Below are positions 1 to 6,847 of a stretch of DNA of 7,275 nt, in pieces (the first letter of the stretch is position 1; each line of letters opens with the position of its first letter). The notes under the pieces are model-generated. The model did no database searches and had not been told where the DNA came from. It was given only the letters and a program-made list of their open reading frames with translations. The stretch comes from Methylophilus sp. Its GTDB lineage: Bacteria > Pseudomonadota > Gammaproteobacteria > Burkholderiales > Methylophilaceae. A program made the translations under genes and the position numbers. The stretch covers positions 1 to 7,275 of the forward strand of contig JAIXZQ010000364.1 of the NCBI GenBank assembly GCA_027489475.1. The letters are read 5' to 3'.

Positions 1-2208
1 AAAAAAGCATTTAGCCTAGAACTGTCACGGCTGACGAAACCGGGTAAACCTTATTGGGTCAAGGTCGAGTGTAATCCTATATTTGGACCTCATCAGGCGT
101 TCAAGTCGTTTATTGTCGTTAAAACAGATTTGACGGCAGAAAAACAAGTGCAAAAATCATTGCAACATTTTAAAAGCACGCTCGATCAAGTACTTGATTG
201 TGTGTTTATGTTTGATGCAAAAAACCTACAATTTTTCTATGTCAATGAGGGGGCTTTGCGTCAGGTGGGATACAGTCAGGATGACTTGTACACCATGCAT
301 CCCTACGATATAAAACCTGACTTTAATGAAACCAGTTTTAGAGCCTTTATTCAGCCATTGATTGAGGGTCAAAAGCAGTCCATCACCTTTGAAACAGAGC
401 ATCTGAATCAGGCACAAAAACGTATTCCGGTTGAGGTGTTTCTGCAATATGTTGCTTTGCCAGAGGATAAAGCTCATTTTGTGGCGATTGTCAGAGACAT
501 TACCGAACGTAAGCACAATCAGGACTTACTCACTGAGCAAGTGATGCATACCCAAGCCATTATCGAGCATATGGTCGATGGCCTGATTACGGTAGATAAA
601 AACAGCGCGATTCAATCATTTAATCCTGCGGCAGAAAGTATTTTTGGCTATCAAGCCGATGAGATTATTGGCTCCAACATCTCAAGACTGTTTGTACAGC
701 ATGAGGCGGAGTCCAGCGGATTTAAGTGGCATCACTTGGTAGACAGTTTTAAAGCGCATCCACAGGGCATCGAGTTTGATGTAATTGGCATACGCAAAGA
801 TGGCAAGCAGATTCCAATTGAATTGTCTGTTTCTGAAACTAAGCAGCGTGGCTATCCCGTTTATGTGGCTTTGGTATCAGATATTTCGGTACGTAAAGAA
901 AACGAAGAAACGTTGCGCTACCTTGCGACACATGACTCGTTAACCAATTTGCCAAATCGCTTTTTACTCAGAGAGCGGCTCGAACATACCTTGTTGGTTG
1001 CCACTCACCAAGCCAACAAGCACAGCGTACTGATGATGGTTGATTTGGATAATTTCAAAATCATCAATGATAGTTTTGGTCATCAGCAAGGCGATACCCT
1101 GCTGATGGAAATCGCAGCCCGCTTGTCCAAAATGGTGGTGGATGGCAATACGCTGGCAAGACTGGGCGGCGATGAGTTTGCGATTATTTTTAACAATATT
1201 GCGTCCGTGTCAGATGCTGAAGCCAAGGCACAGGCTGTATTAGAGCTATTAAAACAGCCTGTGATTTTGAATAACCAAGAGGTGACGCCCACCGCCAGTT
1301 TGGGCTATTGCATGATTCCAGAGGATGGCCAAGATCCCGATACCCTGTTAAGGCATGCCGATATTGCCATGTATGCCGCAAAAGCCGCCGGTAAGGGCAC
1401 GTCATTACAGTTTAGGTTTGAGCAATCAGCGTCTGCGGCAGAAGACCTCAATTGCTTGTCTCGCCTGCGCAAAGCCTTGAATGCAGATGCGCTGACGTTG
1501 CATTATCAGCCACAAGTAAACACCGCAACCGGCATGATTATTGGCGCAGAAGCGTTATTAAGATGGACCGATGAGATGCTAGGCCCCATGTCGCCCGCAA
1601 AATTTATTCCGGTTGCCGAAGCGTCAGGATTGATTTTGCCGCTAGGGGATTGGGTCATAGACACGGCAACCAAACAAATCGCGCTGTGGCATCAAAACGG
1701 GTTGGATATCACGGTGGCGATTAACATCTCGCCCTACCAGTTCAGACAAGTAGATTTGGTCGACAAAGTTAAAAAAGCCTGTCTCAAGCATGGATGCCCA
1801 CATCGGCTGCTCGAAATTGAGATTACCGAACAAGTGGCGATGGCCAGCCCTGAGATTACCAGAAGCCAGCTAAAAGCCCTGACGGATGAAGGCTTTTCAA
1901 TCGCGCTTGATGATTTTGGCACTGGGCATTCTTCGCTTGCACGCTTGGGGCAGTTGCCAGTTAAAAAGCTCAAAATAGATCAAAGCTTTATTAAAGAAAT
2001 CCCCGGGGATAATGTGTATGAGACCATCGTCCGCACCACCATAGGCTTGGCCTATGAGATGGGCATGGCACTGGTGGCTGAAGGCGTTGAAACCGAAGAT
2101 CAGCGCGCGTTTTTACACCGCTATGGCTGCAAGGCGTATCAGGGATGGTTGTATAGCAAAGCCGTGCCAGCCGCTGAGTTTACCAGCCTGATGCACAAGC
2201 GCGCCTAA
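1..2208 (+). CDS. PAS-PAS-PAS-GGDEF-EAL c-di-GMP signalling protein, 5' partial
   Basis: Hybrid c-di-GMP turnover protein, cytoplasmic in the part seen. The frame is open from the first base, and the 43 codons before the first plausible internal start (TTG at 130) read as the end of a PAS domain (motifs PYWVKVECNP and FIVVKTDLTAEK). The true start is therefore outside the window and 735 codons are visible. In window numbering: PAS tail 1-46, second PAS about 58-171 (ending VRDITERK), third PAS about 183-300 (ending VSDISVRK), GGDEF about 305-472, EAL about 484-730. The GGDEF motif is intact at 389-393 (RLGGDEF), but the RxxD inhibitory site is replaced by VDGN at 380-383. The EAL domain keeps all expected residues: E517 (EALLRW), N575, E607 (EITE), D637-D638 (DDFGTG), K658, the AEGVE loop at 693-697 and Q714. 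Phosphodiesterase activity is therefore likely; cyclase activity, or GTP-sensing by the GGDEF domain, is possible. The sensed signals cannot be read from the sequence. It ends 91 bp before the hydrolase gene on the same strand, with no clear terminator between. Confidence 0.96.
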   Translation, partial: KKAFSLELSRLTKPGKPYWVKVECNPIFGPHQAFKSFIVVKTDLTAEKQVQKSLQHFKSTLDQVLDCVFMFDAKNLQFFYVNEGALRQVGYSQDDLYTMHPYDIKPDFNETSFRAFIQPLIEGQKQSITFETEHLNQAQKRIPVEVFLQYVALPEDKAHFVAIVRDITERKHNQDLLTEQVMHTQAIIEHMVDGLITVDKNSAIQSFNPAAESIFGYQADEIIGSNISRLFVQHEAESSGFKWHHLVDSFKAHPQGIEFDVIGIRKDGKQIPIELSVSETKQRGYPVYVALVSDISVRKENEETLRYLATHDSLTNLPNRFLLRERLEHTLLVATHQANKHSVLMMVDLDNFKIINDSFGHQQGDTLLMEIAARLSKMVVDGNTLARLGGDEFAIIFNNIASVSDAEAKAQAVLELLKQPVILNNQEVTPTASLGYCMIPEDGQDPDTLLRHADIAMYAAKAAGKGTSLQFRFEQSASAAEDLNCLSRLRKALNADALTLHYQPQVNTATGMIIGAEALLRWTDEMLGPMSPAKFIPVAEASGLILPLGDWVIDTATKQIALWHQNGLDITVAINISPYQFRQVDLVDKVKKACLKHGCPHRLLEIEITEQVAMASPEITRSQLKALTDEGFSIALDDFGTGHSSLARLGQLPVKKLKIDQSFIKEIPGDNVYETIVRTTIGLAYEMGMALVAEGVETEDQRAFLHRYGCKAYQGWLYSKAVPAAEFTSLMHKRA

Positions 2209-2299
2209 AACAACAGGGGTTCACCTAGTCTCAGAGCGGCTTGGCTGATTCGCTGCCACGCCCTAAATCTATTCATCATTTTTCCATTGGAGCGTCTCT

Positions 2300-2704
2300 A
2301 TGGCTAAGCTTGTTTTCAGTCTGATTTTTGCACTCATCAGTGCGCTGAGCTGTGCGGCCGCGGATAATCCACTCAGTGTGCATGTGTTAAACACCAGCAC
2401 CGGCTTGCCCTCACAGGGGGTAGAGGTCAGCTTAGAAAGAAAGGTCGGATCTGAATGGCGGCTGTTGTCACGCGCCATCACTGATATTGATGGTCGCGTC
2501 AGAGCCTTATATCCAGCCACGCAGGCGCTGCAACAGGGGCATTATCGGGTGACGTTTGAGACGGGCGCTTGGTTTGCGCAGCGCGGTGAACAGAGTTTTT
2601 TTCCTGAAGTCTCCGTTGTCTTTGTGCTGAATGCGGGCGTGAACCACACGCATATTCCCTTATTAATCAGTCCGTTCGGGTATTCAACCTATCGAGGGAA
2701 TTAA
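2300..2704 (+). CDS. uraH: 5-hydroxyisourate hydrolase, periplasmic (transthyretin-like)
   Basis: Hydrolyses 5-hydroxyisourate, the product of urate oxidation, to 2-oxo-4-hydroxy-4-carboxy-5-ureidoimidazoline (also called HiuH). The 134-residue product begins with a signal peptide: K3, then a hydrophobic stretch to about residue 18, with an AAA|D signal peptidase I site after A21. The mature part of about 113 residues is the usual family length. Both family signatures are present: PLSVHVLNTSTGLP at 24-37, and HIPLLISPFGYSTYRG at 118-133. The expected active-site residues are H28, R66 (in DGR) and H118. The C-terminal tetrapeptide is YRGN where YRGS is the family hallmark. The ATG start has GGAG at 2289-2292, seven bases upstream. 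Cys18 has no good lipobox before it (ALSC), so a lipoprotein is less likely. No urate oxidase, decarboxylase or allantoin gene is visible nearby. Family assignment is firm; the effect of the terminal Asn is unknown. Confidence 0.95.
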   Translation: MAKLVFSLIFALISALSCAAADNPLSVHVLNTSTGLPSQGVEVSLERKVGSEWRLLSRAITDIDGRVRALYPATQALQQGHYRVTFETGAWFAQRGEQSFFPEVSVVFVLNAGVNHTHIPLLISPFGYSTYRGN

Positions 2705-2752
2705 CCCATTTGCATATACACATATCATCAAGTCGCCCGCAAGCCGCAGCCA

Positions 2753-4186
2753 TCACGCGCCTTCAAGACTGGCAAAGCACCATTGATCTTTACCCGATGA
2801 TTTGGCCTGATACATGGCTTTGTCAGCGGCATTGAGCAAGGTGTCTGTGGTATCCCCGTGTTGAGGATATAAGGCGATGCCCACACTGGCGCTGAGTTTT
2901 AAATGCTGTTTAGCAACCACAAAATCCTGATGAAACACCGACTGTAATTTATTCGCCAGCGCAATCACATCTTCGCGTGATTGCACATGGGTTTGCAGAA
3001 TGTTGAACTCATCGCCAGCTAAGCGTGCAAACACATCGGCATCGCGCAACACCGAGCTGACCCGCTTGGTAAATCTCACCAGTAGTTTGTCGCCAATTTC
3101 ATGCCCATACACATCATTGACTTGTTTAAAGCCATCAAGGTCAATAAAAAACAAGGCAAAGGTTGCCTGATGGCGCTTTGCCTTTTTAATTTCATGCTCC
3201 AGACTGGATAAGAAAAAGCGTCTATTGGGCAAGTTGGTTAAATAATCAAAGTTAGCTTGTCGCCAAATGGTTTCTTCAAGCTGTTTGTAATGGCTGATAT
3301 CGGTATGGGTGCCCACAATCCTGATGGGATGATTGTCTGCGTCGCGTTCTACAATTAAGCCCCTAGACAATATCCATTTAAATTCACCGTTTTTGCAGCG
3401 CAGTCGCAATTCAGCACGGTATTTGTCAGATTTTCCTAACAGATAGTCGGCCGCAATCCGTTCAAACCGCTCTACATCCTCAGGATGAATAATGGATTTA
3501 AAGCCTTCTAAACTGCCTGCAATCTCGGATGGGCCATAGCCCAGCATTTTTAGCCAATTCGGCCCAAAATAGGTTTTGCCATCGGCGATATTGCAATCCC
3601 AAATCCCATCCCCCGTCGCATCCATGGCCAGCATCCACGTCTGTTGCGCACTCAAGGCCTCGTCATAGGCACGCGTGACTTCAGAAGTCAGGCTGGCTTG
3701 CGTCAGGCTTGCACGGTGCAGCTCAATCAGCCGCATGGCCTGATAGGCAAACTTTTCCAGCATCGCGAGTATGCTTGGGCTAAATGTTCTTTGTTGATGG
3801 TCAATCAAACAAAATGTCCCCAGGATATAGCCGTCAGAATCAATGATGGGCACCCCCACATAGGCACGAATATGCGGCTCGCTTGTCACCAAGGGCGACT
3901 GTGCAAAGTCAGGATGATTTAGTGCATCATTCACAATCATGGGCTGGCCGGAATACAGCACATGTTGGCAAAAAGAGATGTCGCGGTTAGTCTCGCAAAG
4001 GTCTAGGCCTATGGCTGCTTTAAACCACTGGCGGGTTTCATCCAAAATAGTGATGGTCGCGACCGGCGTGTCAAAGCAGGCTGCAGCCAATTTGACCAAA
4101 TTATCAAAATCCTCAGCACGCACCGTATCTAGGATTTGATAGCTCGCAAGCGCCTCTAGTCTTTTCTTTTCTTGCGCATCCATCAT
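2753..4186 (-). CDS. GAF-PAS-GGDEF diguanylate cyclase (AGDEF variant)
   Basis: Probable cytoplasmic diguanylate cyclase, making c-di-GMP from two GTP under control of two sensor domains; 477 residues with no membrane segment. GAF spans about 10-157 and is of the type often found ahead of GGDEF domains (ETNRDISFCQH at 65-75, GVPIIDSDGYILGTFCLID at 111-129; cysteines C64, C73, C126). A PAS domain spans about 182-303 (GDGIWDCN, WLKMLGYGPSEI, HPEDVERF, ending THTDIS). GGDEF spans about 308-474, with the metal-binding FIDLDGFK at 347-354 and N357-D358. The signature loop reads AGDEF at 390-394 instead of GGDEF. The RxxD inhibitory site is intact (R381-D384). The gene starts with two tandem ATG codons behind AAGGA; the first is called. 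It lies 78 bp downstream of the GGDEF-EAL gene on the same strand and is probably in its operon. Activity is likely, because AGDEF enzymes are known to be active, but it is not proven. Confidence 0.95.
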   Translation of the reverse strand: MMDAQEKKRLEALASYQILDTVRAEDFDNLVKLAAACFDTPVATITILDETRQWFKAAIGLDLCETNRDISFCQHVLYSGQPMIVNDALNHPDFAQSPLVTSEPHIRAYVGVPIIDSDGYILGTFCLIDHQQRTFSPSILAMLEKFAYQAMRLIELHRASLTQASLTSEVTRAYDEALSAQQTWMLAMDATGDGIWDCNIADGKTYFGPNWLKMLGYGPSEIAGSLEGFKSIIHPEDVERFERIAADYLLGKSDKYRAELRLRCKNGEFKWILSRGLIVERDADNHPIRIVGTHTDISHYKQLEETIWRQANFDYLTNLPNRRFFLSSLEHEIKKAKRHQATFALFFIDLDGFKQVNDVYGHEIGDKLLVRFTKRVSSVLRDADVFARLAGDEFNILQTHVQSREDVIALANKLQSVFHQDFVVAKQHLKLSASVGIALYPQHGDTTDTLLNAADKAMYQAKSSGKDQWCFASLEGA

Positions 4187-4192
4187 GACAAA

Positions 4193-4197
4193 TCCTT
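4193..4197 (-). promoter_or_regulatory. Ribosome binding site of the GAF-PAS-GGDEF gene
   Basis: AAGGA on the minus strand lies 6 nt before the ATG at 4186 and 9 nt before the second, adjacent ATG at 4183. Both spacings are usable, so the N-terminus is ambiguous by one methionine. The site supports independent translation of the second gene of the probable operon. Confidence 0.7.
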
Positions 4198-4211
4198 AAT
4201 AAGGTGAAAGA

Positions 4212-4233
4212 GAGATGACATGTCATTCATCTC
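4212..4233. repeat. Inverted repeat with embedded 12-bp palindrome between the two minus-strand genes
   Basis: GAGATGA (4212-4218) and TCATCTC (4227-4233) form a perfect 7-bp inverted repeat around an 8-base loop. Overlapping it is the perfect 12-bp palindrome ATGACATGTCAT (4215-4226), so the transcript could fold in two alternative ways. It lies in the 78-bp gap between the GGDEF-EAL stop and the cyclase start, about 26 bases before that start. No run of T follows on the minus strand (only TCTTTC), so it is not a typical rho-independent terminator. It could be an operator half-site pair, an intra-operon mRNA processing or stability element, or chance. Confidence 0.45.
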
Positions 4234-4264
4234 ACAGGTGTGCAAGACCAGCGGGGCGTGATGA

Positions 4265-6457
4265 TTAGCTCTTGGACTGGATGAGCGTATAGACATTGCT
4301 CGCCTTAACGGTTTCTTGGTTTAGATAGCTGATGAGTGCATTGAGGGTTAAGGGTTTTGCATAGTAGTAGCCTTGGCCGTATTCCACATGCGCTTGTTTG
4401 ACCAATGACAATACATGGTCATCCTCTATGCCCTCAGCCACCACTTTCATACCGATTTTTTGCGCTAAATCGACAATAGCGTTAAACACCATGCGCTCTT
4501 TGTGATGGTTGGCAATGCTTGAAACCAAGCTTTTATCGAGTTTAATGCTGTCAAAATCAAAGCTCTTTAAATATGAAATTGAAGAATAGCCTACCCCAAA
4601 ATCATCCAATGAAATTTCGATGCCGGACAATCTGAGCATTTTCATAATGTCTCTGGTCATCCCTTCATCCGCGATCAATACATTTTCAGTGATTTCAAAA
4701 ACCAAGCTGGATTTTGGCAAGTCAGGGTCACTCACTGCGACTTGAACCACATCAAAAAATGACACATGCTCTGGCTTAAACTGTAGCGGAGAGATATTGA
4801 TGGCAAACTTGACGCGATGCCCATGTTGCTGGTGAAGCTGTTTGATTAAAGAACATACCTGATTAAATATCCAATGTGTGATCGCTGAGATTTCACCAAT
4901 CTCCTCGGCAATCGGAATAAATTCAAGCGGAGAAACGATCCCTAGCTCTGGATGTTCCCATCTAAGCAAGGTTTCAATCATCGCGGTTTCATCATTGTGT
5001 AAATGAATGATGGGCTGAAACACAAGAAACAGCTGGTTTTTTTGCAAGGCGTCACGTAAATCTTGCTGAATCAGAGAGTATCGGCGTGACTTGGCTTTAA
5101 TTGCGTCTGAAAAATAGACATACCGATGTTTGCCCAAGCGCTTGGCCGTATACATGGCCTGATCGGCATTGGTCAGTAAGTCAGCATATTTGTCGAGGTC
5201 TTCAGGAAACTGGGTGATGCCTATGCTGCATTTTAGATTAATCAATTTGGCATCGATTTGAACGGATGATCCGAGTAAGGCGAGTATTCGATTGGCGATA
5301 TGGGACGCATCAAAGCCATCGGATAAACGGGGTGCGATGACAATAAATTCATCTCCACCGATGCGAAATAACATATCAACATTTCTCAGGCAGGTTTGAA
5401 TCAGCTTGCCGGCTTCACCAAGTACCCGGTCACCAAAGTGGTGACCAAACGTATCGTTAATGCTTTTGAAATCATCAATATCAATAAACAATAACGCAAA
5501 GCCTTTGCCTTTGTCTTGGGTCAGTTGTTTTAAGGTGTCGGCAAAATACAGTCTATTCGGAAGACCTGTCGTATGGTCGTAATTGGCCTGGAACCAGCGT
5601 GTATTTGCATCATCTAGCAAGCCGATTTCACGTGAAATCACCGGGGCAGCCACGTTAATAACAGATTCAATAATCCCTTGTTTGCTCGATGGTGCGTGCA
5701 TCAAGCCGACAATGATGCCGGTGCTTCTGTTCTCATCTTGCGCGAGCGGTTTAAGCAGGATGCGCTGATATTGAAACCACGTGTTTAACGGCTGTTGGCC
5801 CAGCAACATGCGCGTCGCGTCTGGTTGAGATAAAGAAATAAATTCACCGTGCTTGTCGTCTAGCAGGTTCAACTGATCAAGGTTGACAGGGGTGCCATTG
5901 TCAACAACGTCGGCATGACTGGTGCCAATCACCTCCACCCCTTGCCTATTAGCGCGCAGAATAAAGACGGCAGACAAATTTAACAGTGATTGAATCTTGG
6001 AACACAGTGCATTAAACAGTTGAGCGTGCGGTTGCGAACGCTCTAGGCGAGAACAAAAGTCTAGCGCCTCATCCACCAGTTTACTTTCGGTGATGTCTTG
6101 CGCAATGGCGATGATTTGTGTGGGCGACGGCTGGCCGTTGGGGATGGCTGAACAGGTGACTTGTGCCCAAACCACTTCGCCTGATTTTTTGAGATACCTT
6201 TTTGCGATGGTGTACTGCGAAATTTCATTGCGCAGCATGCGTAGACTGAGTTGTTCGTGAACGGCTTGCTCGTCAGGATGGCTGATGTCTTTAAACGTGA
6301 GTTGTGACATTTCCTCACGCGTTCTACCGATTAAATCCAAATAGGTTTGATTGATATCATAAATCTGACCAGAGGCGATTTCGCGAATGACCACCCCCAC
6401 TTTAGACTGTGTGAACAGCAGTGAGTACAGTCTTTCGAAATCCCAATCAAATGACAT
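4265..6457 (-). CDS. PAS-(GAF-like)-GGDEF-EAL c-di-GMP signalling protein (ETL variant)
   Basis: Cytoplasmic hybrid c-di-GMP enzyme of 730 residues with no membrane segment. An N-terminal PAS domain spans about 8-126 (FTQSKVGVVI, LDLIGRTREEM, ending IAIAQDITESK). Residues of about 140-282 form a divergent region with GAF-like character (LFNALCSKIQSLLNLSAVFIL), assigned weakly. GGDEF spans about 286-455: FIDIDDFK at 324-331, RIGGDEF at 365-371, and an intact RxxD site (R358-D361). EAL spans about 462-712. Its first motif reads ETLLRW, with E495 kept and Ala replaced by Thr. The other expected residues are present: N554, E588 (FEITEN), D618-D619 (DDFGVG), K639, AEGIE at 674-678 and Q695. Both synthesis and hydrolysis look chemically possible, and the net direction cannot be read. 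The ATG start has AGGTG seven bases upstream (6465-6469). It is transcribed divergently from the EAL gene on the right and heads a probable two-gene operon with the cyclase. Confidence 0.96.
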   Translation of the reverse strand: MSFDWDFERLYSLLFTQSKVGVVIREIASGQIYDINQTYLDLIGRTREEMSQLTFKDISHPDEQAVHEQLSLRMLRNEISQYTIAKRYLKKSGEVVWAQVTCSAIPNGQPSPTQIIAIAQDITESKLVDEALDFCSRLERSQPHAQLFNALCSKIQSLLNLSAVFILRANRQGVEVIGTSHADVVDNGTPVNLDQLNLLDDKHGEFISLSQPDATRMLLGQQPLNTWFQYQRILLKPLAQDENRSTGIIVGLMHAPSSKQGIIESVINVAAPVISREIGLLDDANTRWFQANYDHTTGLPNRLYFADTLKQLTQDKGKGFALLFIDIDDFKSINDTFGHHFGDRVLGEAGKLIQTCLRNVDMLFRIGGDEFIVIAPRLSDGFDASHIANRILALLGSSVQIDAKLINLKCSIGITQFPEDLDKYADLLTNADQAMYTAKRLGKHRYVYFSDAIKAKSRRYSLIQQDLRDALQKNQLFLVFQPIIHLHNDETAMIETLLRWEHPELGIVSPLEFIPIAEEIGEISAITHWIFNQVCSLIKQLHQQHGHRVKFAINISPLQFKPEHVSFFDVVQVAVSDPDLPKSSLVFEITENVLIADEGMTRDIMKMLRLSGIEISLDDFGVGYSSISYLKSFDFDSIKLDKSLVSSIANHHKERMVFNAIVDLAQKIGMKVVAEGIEDDHVLSLVKQAHVEYGQGYYYAKPLTLNALISYLNQETVKASNVYTLIQSKS

Positions 6458-6488
6458 GATTAAGCACCTAGCTAAGTGACCTTGATAC

Positions 6489-6516
6489 CCTATATAACTG
6501 TATAAATATATTTGAA
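6489..6516 (-). promoter_or_regulatory. Possible housekeeping promoter for the GGDEF-EAL / cyclase pair
   Basis: On the minus strand, TTCAAA (6511-6516) and TATAGG (6489-6494) are separated by 16 bases, in the AT-rich part of the divergent region. Each box matches the sigma-70 consensus at four of six positions. Transcription would begin near 6481, giving a leader of about 24 nt that includes the AGGTG ribosome site. AT-rich DNA offers several such pairs, so the exact boxes are uncertain. Confidence 0.35.
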
Positions 6517-6778
6517 TTTAATATTACTCATGTATTCAGAAATTACAAAGGAATTTAGGTGCGAGGGATGGAGATTTTAGTGTGTGCAGCACCAGCCTTT
6601 CATACGCGCGACTGTTTTTTTGAGACAGGCCTAGATTTCAACGACGATGGGTGAATAGCATGAATGCGTGTTTAGCATGCCGTATGGGCAAGCCACAGGG
6701 ATTAGCTAGGTATGGTGGTTTCACCTGCGTATAAAAATAGATGCGTAGCGGATAGCTGTAAAAATTGACGCTGAGGCC

Positions 6779-6805
6779 TAAAGATTTTGAGTCGCCTGCC
6801 GAAAA
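6779..6805 (+). promoter_or_regulatory. Sigma-28 (FliA) type flagellar promoter for the EAL gene
   Basis: TAAA at 6779-6782 (in the context CCTAAAG), a 15-base spacer, then GCCGAAAA at 6798-6805. The sigma-28 consensus is TAAA-N15-GCCGATAA, so both spacing and boxes agree with a single mismatch in the -10 element. Transcription would start about 6-8 bases downstream, near 6812, leaving a leader of about 36 nt before the ATG at 6848. The site sits immediately upstream of, and in the same direction as, an EAL-domain gene. That is a sensible target for a flagellar sigma factor, because low c-di-GMP favours swimming. Confidence 0.7.
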
Positions 6806-6837
6806 TAAAGATATCCACCAATGTATTTTAAAAAGGT

Positions 6838-6841
6838 GAGG
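6838..6841 (+). promoter_or_regulatory. Ribosome binding site deciding the EAL gene start
   Basis: GAGG at 6838-6841 lies 6 nt before the ATG at 6848, with AAGG at 6833-6836 as a second purine-rich block. An in-frame ATG at 6821 is the only serious alternative start. It has no good ribosome site and would lie only about nine bases from the predicted sigma-28 transcription start, so 6848 is preferred. Confidence 0.65.
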
Positions 6842-6847
6842 TGTCAG

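Larger units (their letters stand above)
6458..6847. other. 390-bp divergent intergenic control region
   Basis: This stretch separates the minus-strand GGDEF-EAL gene from the plus-strand EAL gene. Its left part (about 6484-6550) is markedly AT-rich and would hold the minus-strand promoter. Its right end (6779-6805) holds a sigma-28 type promoter for the EAL gene. The middle (about 6560-6775) holds small repeats only: TAGCATG at 6656 and 6673, TGCGTA at 6726 and 6742, and a short hairpin GGTG-GTTT-CACC at 6714-6725. A 28-codon frame at 6568-6654 is not convincing as a gene. No tRNA or recognisable riboswitch is seen. Most of the middle remains unexplained. Confidence 0.6.

Noticed and set aside
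226..1973. Several antisense frames of 60-100 codons inside gene 1, and similar ones inside the two minus-strand genes.
   Set aside because: They lie wholly within frames with strong PAS, GGDEF and EAL signatures and give no recognisable protein, so they are shadows.
2241..2269. A possible promoter for the hydrolase: TTGGCT, 17 bases, TAAATC.
   Set aside because: The matches are only four and three of six positions, no better than chance in a 91-bp gap. Read-through from gene 1 is equally possible.
2705..2752. The expected bidirectional terminator between the convergent hydrolase and cyclase genes.
   Set aside because: No GC-rich stem followed by a T run is visible on either strand in these 48 bp.
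6612..6628. A small hairpin, CTGTTTT / GAGACAG with a TTT loop, containing a run of seven T.
   Set aside because: The stem needs two G-U pairs, the T run is inside the stem and loop rather than after it, and no gene ends nearby, so it is not a terminator.
6568..6654. A 28-codon plus-strand frame (starting MEILVCAAPAF) with AGGTG six bases before its ATG.
   Set aside because: It is too short and without recognisable features, and nothing but the weak ribosome site supports it. Conservation in relatives would be needed.
6765..6770. TTGACG, a five-of-six match to a sigma-70 -35 box upstream of the EAL gene.
   Set aside because: No acceptable -10 hexamer lies 15-18 bases downstream, whereas the sigma-28 elements just after it fit well.
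6686..6780. Fragments recalling a class I c-di-GMP riboswitch (GEMM): GGGCAAGCC at 6686-6694, TAGGTATGGTGGTTTCACC at 6707-6725, GACGCTGAGGCCTAAA at 6767-6782.
   Set aside because: The pieces are not in the order or spacing of the motif, the GAAA tetraloop and the GACGCAAAGCC core are missing, and the last piece lies in the sigma-28 promoter. A covariance search with the GEMM-I model would settle it; no hit is expected.
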